Under the pieces are notes generated by a model. That model had not been told where the DNA came from and made no database searches. It saw only the letters and a list, made by a program, of their open reading frames with translations. The translations under genes and the position numbers were made by a program. Positions 13,477-24,989 of a stretch of DNA of 64,000 bases are shown piece by piece (position 1 is the first letter of the stretch; every line of letters starts with the position of its first letter). Source of the DNA: Ixodes scapularis (taxonomy: Eukaryota > Arthropoda > Arachnida > Ixodida > Ixodidae); contig NW_024609835.1 of the NCBI RefSeq assembly GCF_016920785.2, forward strand, positions 25,369,297 through 25,433,296, given 5' to 3'.

Positions 13477-14010
13477 CAGTTAAACCGTTTAGAACGAACC
13501 CACGTACAGCGAATTATTGTCGATATCGAACTCACGGAAAATTTAAATAAAAATCCATGTAAAAAGTATGTTTTATAACGAACAAAATATTGGCTCTATC
13601 AAACATTTTCTCCCTGGAAGGGTTCCAGAAAAATTCGTCTTCCAGCCTGTTCTTCCAACCCCCGCCCCCCCCCCCCCCCCAAAAAAAAAAAAAAAAAAAA
13701 CAAGTAGGAAAGAAAGAAAATTCCAAAAGCTCAAGTTGCGAACAAAATTGAGCTAAGAGAAACGATCCAGAAGGGGAGAAAGCTAAAAAAATACAATCTG
13801 CACAGGTGAAAAAAAGAAACAAAAAAAACAACCACTTTTTAGCGCGGGGTTAAAGGTGGAAGTGAAGATATGAGAAAGAAAGAGAAGATCTCGCCTCACA
13901 ACGAACTCATCGTGGAAGTTTGTTGTAAATGTTTTTTGCTATATCGAACTACTTGCTATATCGAACTGAGGGTAGCGTTTCCTGCTGTTTGTTATAAACG
14001 GGTTTGACTG
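13477..14010. mobile_element. pogo/Tigger-like MITE with TA flanks
   Basis: The left end CAGTTAAACCGTTTAGAACG and the right end, whose reverse complement begins CAGTCAAACCCGTTTATAAC, form terminal inverted repeats. Each is flanked directly by TA (13475-13476 and 14011-14012), the target duplication of Tc1/mariner and pogo transposons. Subterminal TATCGAACT motifs repeat on both sides. At 534 bp with no transposase frame it is non-autonomous. The pogo assignment rests on resemblance of the end sequence and is inference. Confidence 0.55.
13665..13700. repeat. C16-A20 compound homopolymer
   Basis: About 16 C followed immediately by about 20 A, inside the pogo-like MITE. Frames through it encode Pro-Lys or Phe-Gly runs and are artefacts. 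Confidence 0.9.
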
Positions 14011-14494
14011 TATTATCGCGAAATTCGAAACTGTTATTCTGAAATAGGCAAGTGGAAATGATGCTATAATCAATATTCAAATATTCCCGCGCTTTTCAGT
14101 GCCGTGGCGTCAGTGGAAGGCGGGCCTCCAGGTCGATAGGGCAGTCTAACAATGGGCTATGCCGAACATGGGCTTCATGCTACCACGCAGGTGCTGGAGC
14201 GAGCTTCCAAAATATTCATTTAAGACCATTAATATGCTTGGAATAAGTTGGGAACAAAGTCTACGTCTCAAAGAGTGAACACCCGACTTACGCTAACGTC
14301 ACTTGTTTATTGTTGCCACTAGAGACTTTCGCCTTAAAAAAACACGGTGATGACTAAAATTGCAAATTCAATGAATTCGCCTAAGGAATGTCTTTCGGCC
14401 CAATATTTAGATTACTAATTAAATGATGTTTGTTTTTTTTTGTAGCAAGGTTTTACGCAAATCATGGACTATAAAGAAAATGCGGAGTACCCCT

Positions 14495-14941
14495 TTAAAG
14501 GGATACTCAACCGAAATTTGGATTTCGCAAAGTAAGGCTGCAGAAGTGTTGAACGGGACGCTACGAACTCCAAAACATCACTGGTACATCGATATCTCAA
14601 ACGGATGGCCGTACTTTCGGAAAAGAAGGGCGCGATCGAGCGAGTTCTTTGACGTAACTGTCCTCCGGGAGAATTTGAGAATGAGGAGAAGCAGCCTCGC
14701 TTCTCTCCTCCTCGCCTCGGTTCCCTTGCTTGACGGGACATAGCGAGGAGGAGAGAGAATGGGAATCGTGACGTGCTTGTGTCGTCGGCTTCGTCGGCCG
14801 GGTTCAATCGCGCACTTCTTTTCCAAAAAATACGGCGATCCGTTCGATACATCGCCGTATGAGTGTTATTTTTTGGTTTTGCAGCTTCCTGCCTATCCGC
14901 CCGGCCTTGTTTAGTGAACTCGAAATTTCGGTTCAGTTTAA
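14495..14941. mobile_element. TTAA-flanked MITE
   Basis: TTAA occurs at 14495-14498 and 14938-14941. The ends read inward as AGGGATACTCAACCGAAATTT on the left and ACTGAACCGAAATTT on the right (reverse complement), sharing AACCGAAATTT. A TTAA target is typical of piggyBac-type transposition. No transposase frame is present. A minus open frame of 184 codons (14469-15023) crosses one boundary and shows no domain. Confidence 0.5.
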
Positions 14942-15363
14942 GGGCCGTTACAACGCGTGAAATAAACGGAATTATAGCCGAAAGTAATGCTACCATGAAC
15001 AAGACGAAAAACATTGCTGTCATAAAATTAAACGAAGAATGAACAAAGGGAAACTAACAAAAGAGTTGTTTGACAAAAATTCGGGAAGCTATTCGGCTCC
15101 TTCTCTTAGCGAGACATCAGTACCATGCTGTGTTCCTTGGAATTTTCGGCTTTGAGACTCTCGATGCAAGGCCAATAAGCACCTCACTGCAAAAAAAACA
15201 AAAAAAAAAAACGCCGAGCTTGGCCCAAGTTCCGCAATCATAAGGGCGTATCGTATGCCCAATAAGCTTATCTTCAATGCATTAGTTTGGAACAAAATAC
15301 TTTTCTTTGGCTCCAATTTGCCGCAGTAATGGCAAGTTTGGTATTTCCCTGGTTTACTGCATA

Positions 15364-15675
15364 CAGTATTTACTCGAGTAATTGCCACACTGTTTATGAC
15401 GAAAGTCTGAGGGTTTGCTTTTCCAGAGAGCACACAGATTGCCAATCACCGCGTTCGACTGCGTGATTCCAGCTGCTTACAGGACAGAGATAACGTCTTC
15501 GTGCCCAGACGCCATCTTTGAGGGTTGCATTTGTGTGGAGAATCGTGTTCTCGATCTGGCTATTCGCTATGTTATTTATGCGCAACGCACTGATTGGCTG
15601 TATATGTGTTCTGTGGGAAAGTAGGCGCAAAGGCCTTGTTTATAAATAGTGCGGCTATTACTCGAATGAATACGG
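15364..15675 (-). mobile_element. 312-bp MITE, copy 1, TA target duplication
   Basis: Terminal inverted repeats (left CAGTATTTACTCGAG; right, reverse-complemented, CCGTATTCATTCGAG) are flanked by TA on both sides. A second copy of exactly 312 bp lies in the opposite orientation at 61569-61880. The two align without net indels. The minus strand stays open for 78 codons from a TTG at 15630 to 15394, and the same offset is open in the other copy. Without an ATG and with many replacement differences, I do not call it a gene. Confidence 0.75.
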
Positions 15676-15794
15676 TAATTACCGAAATGAATGAGCTACA
15701 AATGAAAAGATGACAACAAAACAGTCAGAAGTAAACCACAATTATGGCATTTGCTCAGGAACAGATGCCCAAAAATGCCCGACGAAAATCGACC

Positions 15795-16067
15795 AACTAT
15801 ACTTCGTTTCAGCTTCGGTCCGAGCGCGGCCGATGTTATGAGCCGAAGGGCCAATCAAACAGCGCAAAAAGCACAGCGTCATGGCGTGCTCTCTGCACTT
15901 GATAGGACTAGCCGGCGGAGGAGCGCGCAGAGAGTGACGGCGAATACCGGCTGGTCCTATCAACTGCAGAGAGCACGCCATGACGTTGTGCCTCTTTCGC
16001 TGTTTGATTGGCCCTTCGGCTCATAACATCGGCCGCGCTCGGACCGAAGCTGAAACGAAGTATAGTT
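15795..16067. mobile_element. Large palindromic (fold-back) element
   Basis: The arms at 15795-15916 and 15947-16067 are about 120 bp each and close to 95% identical as reverse complements. They begin AACTATACTTCGTTTCAGC on the left and mirror it on the right. The spacer is about 30 bp. The near-identity implies recent formation or conversion between arms. No coding capacity is seen. Confidence 0.85.
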
Positions 16068-16181
16068 AGGGAAGCCAAACTCTGGCACTTGTTTGGCAAT
16101 TTAGGGGAAAATGCGCAGAATCTGCCCAAAGAGTATAAAGTTGTTATAACTTGGTGTATTTGGGCTTTCAGGGCCCTGAAA

Positions 16182-16218
16182 TGTCAGACAAAAGCCATAT
16201 TTTGGCTTTTGTCTGACA
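16182..16218. repeat. Perfect 16-bp hairpin
   Basis: TGTCAGACAAAAGCCA at 16182-16197 is the exact reverse complement of 16203-16218, with a five-base loop. It is isolated from any gene. Confidence 0.8.
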
Positions 16219-17616
16219 AAAAATAATAATTCTGGACTTTCACAGTATCGCTATACGTGCCCCTATATTTCACGAACAGTGTGTCTTACCTTGCAAGTAT
16301 ACAGCTTTTATAACACTCCGCATCTTATTACCGACGTGTTACTTTATTTTGGAGTCAATGACAGGTACGTCTGAACTTTATTTCTTAGACTGCGTCAACG
16401 TTCGAGAAATTCTAGGAATATTGTGTCATTCCTCGCGCGACAGTCGGTTGATTGTATAACATGATCCTATCGACGTGCGAGACCTCGTTGGACACATGTC
16501 CGGACATGTCAGCGCAAGTATTTTCTTCAGTGCGTAAAAAGAAAAAAGATCAAAAAGAAAACGTAATACCATTCTCCACCCGCTATGGAATTTGAACAAG
16601 CATCAACCAGAAATCCCCTTACGACATCCAATATGATGTTATATATGAAGGCTGCGGAGAAAATACAAATTCCTTCCTCTCGGTTTCGCGTTGCGAAGTC
16701 TGTGTTGAATGTTTTATGTCAGCGGCATACCCGCGAAAGCAAAAACAAAAACCAAAAACCAAAACGGGTGATACACATATTTTTGTTTTCTCCAAGGTGA
16801 GATAGATTTTTTTTTTAATGTCCCTAGCGTGTGTGCCCAGAAAAAGAAAGCACTCTTTTCTGTTAGTGTAAGAAAGTAAGGCTTAACTGATGTAAAAATA
16901 AGGAGGCATGGGAGCTACGAGGCATTGATCGGCTTGATCGTTCTTAATCAATTGCTTCTGTTTCATACGCCCCTTTTTTTATATTTTCCTTTTTTCTGCC
17001 ACATCAGGCATTTCGACTAAAATAAAAATAGACGCGCAAGCAAGCTAATGAACGATCATACCGATAAACACCAAACACCAAGAAAAAATAAAAAGCGAGA
17101 AACGTTGTTATGATTGTCTTCTTTTCTGTGCCCTCACCTCCCGGTATTTTTAGTATGGCTGTTCACAGTCCTGAGGAGGAGGAGGAGAACAATTTTTTAA
17201 AAGCCAAAAACTGCGGTCATGTGAAAAGGAGCGCTTGCTTCGCCAGGGCCCATTGGAGGTCCGCCTGGTCCGAGCTGAGCCAAGCATTCCAGGATGGAGG
17301 AGATGGGTATAAAAAACTATCAATCGTTATTTATTTATTTTAGTCATGCAATGAATATGCTTCTGGCTCCATTACAACCAATACCTAACTGCCACAGGGT
17401 GTCAAATTGTTTTTTACCCTTTAAAGGAGCTTGCAGCAATTTCAGTGCTTTCTTAAATAATTTGGGAGCTGGTGTCTCGAATTTTCTGAAGTAAAAAAAC
17501 AAAAAAAAAACGCTTTTGCCTGCGTGTCCTTGTTTTTATTTTAAAAAAAGGACAAAAATAGAGGTTTTTCGCACCGCTTAACTCCTTCACCATCTGCCGA
17601 GTCACGTGCTCTGTGC
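16219..17616. other. Non-coding stretch
   Basis: AT-rich and without a recognised gene. A GAGGAGGAGGAG run at 17173-17188 and several A runs are the only features. Confidence 0.4.
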
Positions 17617-17677
17617 CGTCAATGAGGGTCGCGCGGGGTTCCGGTGAAGCCGGAACCCCGCGCGATCCTCATTGACG
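17617..17677. repeat. 28-bp GC-rich hairpin
   Basis: The arms at 17617-17644 and 17650-17677 are reverse complements except for one position. The core is GCGCGGGGTTCCGG and the loop is TGAAG. It directly abuts the left end of the PIF/Harbinger-like element that starts near 17685. Confidence 0.85.
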
Positions 17678-17684
17678 CCATCAG

Positions 17685-18590
17685 TGATAGCCGGTTCACA
17701 CGGCGGACCGAATCGCGATTTTCGTCCGCGGACCGTGTACCACGTGACCGGTACGTCACCGATCGATCCGCGCCTCGTCCGCGGACGCGCGGACTGATAA
17801 AGTCAAGCGCCTTTTTCACTCCCGGATTTTTGGCGGGAGACTGACCTGAAAAGCGTTTAGTCTGGCAACGGTACATTGTTTTCTTTTTTTTCTTTTTTCT
17901 GTGCGATAAAAACAAAATTGGCGCATCGTTGTGTTTTGTGCGTTCGCTAGTTTATTTTGCGGCGTGTTTCTTGGCTCAACGTGTGAGAGAAACTCCAGAA
18001 ACTTTGTCCGGCTGACGCGACGCAGGTTCCGGTACTCCTCCGGGTCCGCGTCAAGAAGCTCCCTCCAAAACTCGTCTAGCACGCCGCGATGATTCTTGCA
18101 CGTCCAATCAAGATTTCACCGAGCAAGACCTCTCTAGTGGCTGTGGTGTACTTGAGTGTTGTGCACGAGCGCGGAGTGCGTGAAGGCATCTTCGAACGCC
18201 CCTCCGCGAGCCCAGAACTTCGTCGCTCCTACGCGAAACCCTTCGCGAGCAGGACCATGCCTGTGTCACTCTCATGCTTTGGGTCAGTAAAGCTTGTGGC
18301 GCTTGGCGCGAAGCCTATCACGGTGTTTTGTCTCGATCTGTACGTAACAACGGCGTACGATTCATTATCGAGGTAGCAAACGTCGATTTCTCTCTAGGAC
18401 AACGGTGCCACGGTGCGATGTTGGAGCTTCGCGGCACTGTGGGGTGGCGAACAGGTTCGGTCCGTCCTCGCTGGCGTCTGCTCGACGTGTCCCTTGTGTG
18501 AATGCGCTTGGGAGACGGACGAACCGCGGACATGTCGTCACGTGATCAATCCGTCCGCGGATCAGTCCGTCGTGTGCCTCGGCCATGAGC
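17685..18590. mobile_element. PIF/Harbinger-like transposon remnant
   Basis: The left end GATAGCCGGTTCACACGGCG and the right end near 18561-18589 (reverse complement CATGGCCGAGGCACACGACG) form imperfect terminal inverted repeats. Both are followed inward by repeated TCCGCGGAC-like motifs, which act as subterminal repeats. The minus strand inside carries an N-terminal transposase-like fragment at 17816-18082. At about 900 bp it is too short to be autonomous. The superfamily call comes from the transposase fragment; a 3-bp TWA target duplication could not be confirmed. Confidence 0.5.
17816..18082 (-). pseudogene. PIF/Harbinger-like transposase N-terminal fragment
   Basis: The first 36 or so residues of this 88-codon minus frame include FWRELLDAD and FLEFLSHVEPR. 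They resemble the helical segment preceding the DDE domain in PIF/Harbinger (HARBI1-like) transposases, where a xMSxxxFxxLLxxVxPRI block is typical. After about residue 40 the frame becomes Lys/Arg-rich and loses resemblance, and no DDE catalytic residues are seen. It lies inside terminal inverted repeats, which supports a transposon origin. It is a truncated, non-functional piece. A chance helical frame cannot be excluded without a profile search. Confidence 0.45.
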
Positions 18591-19609
18591 AGCGAGAACT
18601 CATCCTCTCGCGACCGCGTGACCCCGTGCTGGTGCAGCGCGAACAATATCATGAAAGGAGAAAGTCTCTCCCGGGTCCAGCCATCCCCCTCCGGCTTCTG
18701 GCGGCTGTTCGCGGTAGCAGATAGGGCACACGGTCTTGTGAACCAAGTATAGTTGGCGCCACTGAACCTCCGTATAATAAAAGTTTTGTCGATGATACCA
18801 GGTTTTTTACGCATTTATATTTATGTTGGAACGACAAGATTTATAGAAAAGTTACTTTTATCGAGCAGGTATGCGCACAACTTGCTATCTTTCTACAAGA
18901 CCCGCATTGACGTCATGCCGAGTGGTTCTCATGGCCGCCGCTCGCGGCTGTAGGTCGGGGAATTTTATAATTTTTGCCTCACGATTACGCGGCGGAATCG
19001 CAACATTTCGAAGGAACAAGGTTTGCTTTCTGTCCTTTATGACAAGATAAACAATGTCAAAAGTAGAAGATGCCAATTCTTTGAACGTTACAATTGTTGC
19101 ACACCTCCTTTAACAAACTGAAGCATTCAAATTCTTCCTTCCTGGGATATGTAGGGCTCTTTTTTGTTGTATCATTCGCCACCGAATTTTGTATAATTTT
19201 TATGCAACTTATGTATATATGAAGGTACATTGTAAGAATTTTTGTATTCAGTCAAAAGAATGTATCATTATGACGAAAGGGCTGGAAAATACATTTCTAG
19301 TTTGCAGCACGAAGCATTCGCATCTGAAAAAAAAACAAAAAAAACTTATGTGTAATTTGGAATATAGTTTGATTAGGCTGAATCATCTATTGCTGAGAAA
19401 GTTTTGAGTTTCAGTTTTGCGTTGAGCGTGCATTAAAACTGTTCTGTACGCTGATGTCTTTTAGCATGCTGCTCCAGTTTACGGATGTGACCAGAAAGGG
19501 GGACTTTGAACGTGCGGTGTACGTAAAAGGAACAAGGCTGACTTTTGCGGGTTGGTATTACGAAAAAATGGGCAATCTAACTACGGCGGGGAAGTATTTT
19601 CTCAAAATA

Positions 19610-19810
19610 CCCTCAAACTGAGACGTATTATACAAAGTCTTCAAAGGAGATGTACAATATTGAAGAAATGATAGGCTCTCTTTTACATCAGCTGCTCCGG
19701 TACTCTGGGAATACATTGAGTATAAATGTTTTAAAAAAAAACGGACAGCGCAGTTCTGAAGAGCTTGAATGTCAGAAATTTGATAATTTATCCCGCTATT
19801 CCACCTTTTA
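19610..19810 (-). pseudogene. LINE reverse-transcriptase C-terminal scrap
   Basis: Part of a minus frame (19558-19905) reads IQALQNCAVRFF followed by YSQSTGAADVKESL. This matches the pattern of the post-RT region of CR1/L2/Jockey-type LINE proteins (roughly LQnrAvRfi..YS..tsvt.lk.sL). No catalytic box is present and the flanks show no further similarity. It is a short decayed relic on the same strand as the other LINEs in the window. Confidence is modest because it rests on one motif read by eye. Confidence 0.4.
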
Positions 19811-20538
19811 AGTACTCGCCTATTTAACACGATAACAAACACAACAATTTGTCCATATAAATGTTCATTTTCCTGAGAACGACAAAACAGTAAACGTACA
19901 GGCAAGCTCGTGGAAGCTCGGCTGCGTGTTTATCCGAGATCTCTTTATCTTTCGAAACAGAAAAAATTAATAAAAACAAAAACAAAACAAAAACTTGACG
20001 CTGTAGGAAAGAGTTAAGATTGCCGTAGCATCTGGTCACTTGTACTGCGGTGCCTAGAACGCGTCTCCAAATGGTGTGTTTACTTCGCCCAAAGAAGTGG
20101 TTTGTCGATTTCCGCCTGATGACGTCATACAAGTGTCATCCTCTCGCCGGTCGCGACCCTGGCGGTGTTCCGGCAGAGGTGGTGGAAATGGCAGCCACCT
20201 GTTCTGCTGCAGGCTGCTCTCCAGTGTGGCAGTACACGAAAGCTTCGGCAGCCACAAGTTGGGACGCCGCAACGACAGAGACACTCGCGTTTGCTCGCGC
20301 GTTTTCACCAGCATTTCTGCAACCCACAGCCAGGATCGCGACATCTGACAGCAGGACACTCCGGCTTCTGTGACGTCAATTGTTGCTACTTCGGGACTCC
20401 TTTTGATGTATGGGCGGTCTAGTACGCTAAACACACCAGCCGGTGACGCGGTACGTGCATCATACTTGTACCAAAAAGAAGTACAAAGGGAGAAAACTGC
20501 AAGAAATACATTACGCACACTCAGTCTACAATCACATC

Positions 20539-21224
20539 TTAAACGTGTCCTAAGGAGGTTTCTGAAATTTCCTAAATATGACGATATTTCCTAAATATGA
20601 CTATGCGGGTTCTAAAAATCTTAGAAAATTCATAAATCATAACGATGCGCGGCCGATTTCCCTATTTAAAAAGCAATCAAAAATCGAAAATATTTCCGGC
20701 GATGGAAAGAGCATTTTGCCAGCAGCCAGGACGGCATGTGACCAATGAAAAACGCGACATTTCGTTGAGATTGCAAACGGTGTTATTACAAAATGTGTAA
20801 GCTTTTCAACATGATAGAAGCAAGAGTAGTCGAAAAATATAAATTTTTCTTGGAGCGGGGACATAATACTGCCCCAATAATCGTCTCAACAACAACAAAC
20901 TATAGTTGTTGTTGCTTTTGGAAAGATGTGATAGGTCGTCAGCTCTCAAGCGTTGGATCGCGCGCTCGCTAAGTTAAATCGTTGCCCGGGCCTAATGGGC
21001 AACACGCTGCACGTATGTGAGATGTCACTCCGCGGTTCCACCGGTCGCCGGCGCGATGGATCCTTGGCTTGCGATCTTTGATTGCGATCTTTGATTGCTT
21101 TTTTAAGAGGGAAATCGGCCGGGTATCGTCATGATTTAGGAATTTCTAGGGTGCTTATAGATCCAGCAGAGTGAGTTTTCGCCATATTTAGGCGATCTCA
21201 AAAATTCCCTCAGGGCACCTTTAA
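20539..21224. mobile_element. TTAA-flanked MITE, 686 bp
   Basis: TTAA occurs at 20539-20542 and 21221-21224. Terminal repeats read TTAAACGTGTCCTAAGGAGG on the left and TTAAAGGTGCCCTGAGGGAA on the right (reverse complement). Similarity continues inward through CCTAAATATG and a block containing CGGCCGATTTCCCT. Long inverted repeats with TTAA ends point to a piggyBac-type non-autonomous element. A short hairpin, CAACAACAAC paired with GTTGTTGTTG, lies inside near 20890-20917. No coding frame of interest. Confidence 0.65.
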
Positions 21225-22261
21225 TGTCATCGGAAAACAGTTATTAACATTTAAATATACTGTATATGAACATTTTAATGTTTATGAACGTTTCAAAACA
21301 TAATTTCCCTCGGGTTAGAAACGGCACCGGGCAAGGAAACGGGACCGAAAACTAATGAGATTCCTTGCTTTCTACGAATGATATCCACTTGCAAGACAGA
21401 GTATCATGAAACTGAGCAGAACTTGTGAGATTAACGAAAATAAAACGCTCTAGAAGCATCACCAGCAAAACCGATCTTTGGCTAAGAAATATTGATTCTT
21501 CAGAACACCCTCAACGAGCTGTCTCTTAGCGAAAAGTCGGCTGCCATTTGAAATTCTTAGGGGGTGATTTTCATAAACAACCTGGATAGCAATAAAAATG
21601 GAGTTCAGAAGCACTTCGAAGCCCTATTGATCGCTCACACCCTCAGCCGAACTGGAGAACGACGAAAATGAAGATTGAATGGCGATGTAAAGCAACGAAA
21701 AGGGGCTCCATTATAACGTTTAACCTCACGGACCTCGTTTTCGCGCCGCGCGATTGAGAGAAGGGCGTATTATGGTTTTATCGATTCCACCTGATTATAG
21801 TGTTCAGAGTCGGGAAGAGTCCGCCATTCAGATGCCCTCACGGGTCGTCCTGAGCGCGTGCTTGCTCGGCTTTGGTTCGTTGACCGCTAAAACCGCATGT
21901 AATAACAACAAAGATTTGTAGAAAAGAAAAGGGCGGGGGGCGGGGGGGGGGGGGGGGGAAACAATACTTTGGGTTTCCCTATTCTAAAACTGTCTGAAAC
22001 TAAAACTTTAGGGCGTCGCAATTCGGATTCCCTGAAGGTCTGCGCATGTTCTAGGGACCGAACCGTTCGGAGTCCCCTATCATAAAACTCTCTAATAGCA
22101 ATACAAAGAGGCAGTAAGAATAGTGTTGCTGAAAGCTTGAGAAACGCAGAGCGCCGCGACTACCGAGCACCTAATTATCGCTTCGCAGACAATCAGATTG
22201 CGGCACGATAAGAACGCCGAAGAAGAAATCCCAAATCAAGAAGTGTTAACACAATAGGTCA
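21225..22261. other. Non-coding stretch with poly-G
   Basis: No gene recognised. It contains a 17-base G run at 21942-21958 preceded by GGGCGGGGGGC. Confidence 0.45.
21942..21958. repeat. Poly-G tract, 17 bases
   Basis: An uninterrupted G run directly following GGGCGGGGGGC, giving a G-quadruplex-prone block of nearly 30 bases. Confidence 0.9.
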
Positions 22262-22596
22262 CATTATAGCCTTCAATATACTGACAAAGCCTAGCAGATC
22301 GCAACGAGAAGCGGCCGCCAAAATGGAAAAGGTGGAGCGGCAGACAACGGATGAGAGGAGAGCCACGTGACTGGCGCCCCGCTCCGGCGAGATGCCGAAA
22401 CACACTTCTCCCGAGCGATCAAGTGTTTTTCGGGTCCTCGCTGCTGCAAAAGCGGTGCGCTGAGGTCCAGGTTTCCCGAGAGATGGCTCTTTGATGCTCT
22501 GTGCTACCAGATCCTCGTGCTTCAAATCTGCGACTGTGACCTCTATGGCTCCGTCGTCGAACTGCCGAGCTTTGTGAGTATAAAGGAGGCTATGGT
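22262..22596 (+). repeat. Dispersed repeat, copy 1
   Basis: This segment matches 41935-42257 in reverse orientation at roughly 85% identity by eye. Shared landmarks are GAGAAGCGGCCGCC, GGTGGAGCGGCAGACAA, GAGAGGAGAGCCACGTGACT and TCTATGGCTCCGTCGTCGAA. A 145-codon minus open frame (22259-22696) crosses it, but the other copy has no equivalent frame, so it is not treated as a gene. Transposon family unknown. Confidence 0.75.
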
Positions 22597-23982
22597 CACG
22601 GCCTTTGTTCATGAAGCTGTCGGTGTCACGATATACGGCGAGCAAGTGTTCCAAACTGTGTCTTCGGCGAATTGGAACGCGAGGGGAGCACGTCAATTAA
22701 ACGGCAACATAAAAAAACGCGCATGAACGTGCGATGACGAGGCTGCCAAGGGTCCGCCGCCCCTTGTTGATGCCGGGGGAAGAACAAACGCATGTAGGCG
22801 CTTCTAGGGGGTAAACAAACAAGAGAGTTGCGCAAAGAGCAGACGGATTTGCACATCGTATCAGAGAGGTACGGGCGCACATAGAGTTATTCTAATGTAC
22901 GCTAGAGGGGGAAAAGCGAGTGCATTTGTTCCCCGCGCTCGATTATAAGAGAAAATATCAATAATGACTCGTACGTACTAGGTAGGTGTTAACATTTCTC
23001 GGTCACGCAGACAAAATAATCGGTCAGTTACGGCGTATTTATTTTAAATGGGTGGCATTAAAAACGGTGCTAAAACGGCATCGTACGTGTATTTATGAGC
23101 ACTGTAGGTCACTCTTTGCGCGAACACGGCGTTGGCGCTTTCCAGCAGGGGGGTCTTATGTGCCAAACGAACTAACGATATCTGGGGAAACCAAAAGAGA
23201 CGACAAGAACTGCGCAGTAGCACTGAATCAGTAATTCATCGCGCATGCGGACGATGAAAATGAATTGATGATCACGTAATATAGTTCGATTTGCAATAAC
23301 TAAGTACCGCTTTATTCTTTCTGCTTATCAATATGTGCGAAGGCGATTGTCCTGCGTTCAAAACATCACCCGTTCTCGAAATCTTTGAGAACAGTGTGAA
23401 GCGAGAGATTTTGCGCCCGATAAAGGCTGCTCGGCATAGGAAATAATAAAACGCCATGTCTTTCATAGCCTAGACACTTCATTCTTTACGTTTTGGGTGC
23501 TTTTAATCGCTTGCAAAAATGCACGACTGGGTCATTTTTATGTACTAACAGGACGTACAAACAGGCAGTATATGAGCGCCACCGGAATGTTGCATGCATA
23601 ATTTGAACACGCTACGTTCCTTTCGACTGTTATTTCGCCTAGAATCATCGCTCGTTTTTATATATCTGCTATGAAACAGAGGGTTGGGCCTGAAATATAG
23701 CGTAGTTTAACATCGTTCACTGGTGATAAAAAACACTGCAACTAAATCAGTTGCACTTTTACAACGATACTAAAGGTAAATTCTATTCGGTACGACTGAA
23801 ATAAGAGAAAGAGTTATTCATGTTATCTGCCGGCGAAGAGAAAAAACGCACGCACGTTTTCCCACGGGAATGCACAGGAGCACGGCAAAAGTAGACCGAT
23901 TGCTGTCTGCTTCAACTAGTGTCCCGGAAGTCGGATAGACAATAGCTCCTGTCGGACCTCTACTGTACATTATAATAACTCT
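22597..23982. other. Non-coding stretch
   Basis: No recognisable gene, RNA gene or repeat. Short open frames of 60-90 codons show no domain. Confidence 0.4.
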
Positions 23983-24047
23983 ATGCCGACACATCGACGC
24001 CATCGATGCCGACACATCGACGCCATCGATGCCGACATATCGACGCC
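23983..24047. repeat. 23-bp tandem repeat, about 2.8 copies
   Basis: Units beginning ATGCCGACACATCGACGCCA repeat at 23983, 24006 and 24029, the last with one change and truncated. A minisatellite. Confidence 0.9.
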
Positions 24048-24324
24048 GAAGACAAATGGGGAAAGCACAATTTCCAATCAAGGACAAAAAATTTAAGCGT
24101 AGGTGTAGAAAAAGAAGATATAAGGTGCTATGGAAAATTTGGTAGCCTTGAAATGGCGCAGGTTACTCCAAAGCAAAAAGACAAATAAGTCAAAATTTTC
24201 GCCGTAAGACTGGAGTATACTGCACGGCAAAAGTGCTACGAGAAGTCGTCTGAGCAAATTGGGTAGTTGGTTGCTCACCAGCGGATAATACGCCAAAAAC
24301 ACGGACAATACGAACGAAGATCTG

Positions 24325-24643
24325 CACTCTAAAAAAAAAAGTATGTGCGTCCACGTTCACGCACAACACTCACAGAGCCAATCAGCGCAACTTACGGAGG
24401 CAGCTCAGCGAATGACGATGCCGAAACATATGTTTAGACCAGAAAACGCGGTCTGAGTTGTGACATTAAGCAATGCAAAAACGTCACGCTTGCATTGCTT
24501 AATGTCACAACTCAGGCTGAGTTTTTTGGTCTAAACATATGTTTCAGCATCGTCATTCGCTGAGCTGCCTCCGCAAGTTGCGCTGATTGGCTCTCTGAGT
24601 GTTGTGCGGGAAAGCGGATGCACGGGCTTTTTTTTAGAGTGTG
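24325..24643. mobile_element. Palindromic MITE with CACTCTAAA ends, copy 1
   Basis: This 319-bp element is an almost complete palindrome. Its ends are CACTCTAAAAAA and TTTTTTAGAGTGTG. Paired blocks include GCCAATCAGCGCAACTT, GAGGCAGCTCAGCGAATGAC and CATATGTTTAGACCA. The centre is GACATTAAGCAATGCAA with its reverse complement around a short CG-containing loop. Related copies lie at 24808, 30711 and 55107, with a probable diverged one at 58830. It has no coding capacity; it would be moved by an unlinked transposase. Confidence 0.9.
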
Positions 24644-24807
24644 GGCAGGGCGTCAATTTTTTCTGATTCAATTTCTTCCACCCAACATGCATACACACCG
24701 CGATTAGGCACTAACAAAAATCAACGTTTACGTACTTGAGGTTTTCTTTTTCAGCTCATTCAATGTACTAATGTCATAAATGCTGTTTTCATTGCATTCT
24801 TACACTA

Positions 24808-24925
24808 CACTCTAAAAAAACAAAAACGTCCGTGAGTCTACTTTCCCGGACAACACTCAAGAGCCAATCACCGCAACTTACTGAGGCAGCTCAGCAAATC
24901 ACAATGCCGAAACATATGTTTAGAC
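24808..24925 (+). mobile_element. Half copy of the palindromic MITE
   Basis: It starts with CACTCTAAAAAAA and follows the left arm of the 24325 element through CCAATCACCGCAACTTACTG and CATATGTTTAGAC, then ends abruptly before the central loop. Loss of one whole arm is expected from palindrome instability. Confidence 0.8.
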
Positions 24926-24989
24926 GATACGCCATTTTTTTTTTTTTCAAATTCGAAAAATGTACATTGAATTCGGGATTTTAACTTTC

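Noticed and set aside
14469..15023. 184-codon minus frame
   Set aside because: Crosses the boundary of a TTAA MITE and has no recognisable motif.
15394..15630. 78-codon frame conserved in two MITE copies
   Set aside because: Initiates with TTG, not ATG, and differs mainly by replacement changes; treated as a property of the MITE sequence.
22259..22696. 145-codon minus frame
   Set aside because: Overlaps a dispersed repeat whose other copy (41935-42257) is not open in the equivalent frame.
23983..24047. Short regular repeats considered as a CRISPR array
   Set aside because: Units of 23 bp are directly adjacent with no spacers; it is a minisatellite.
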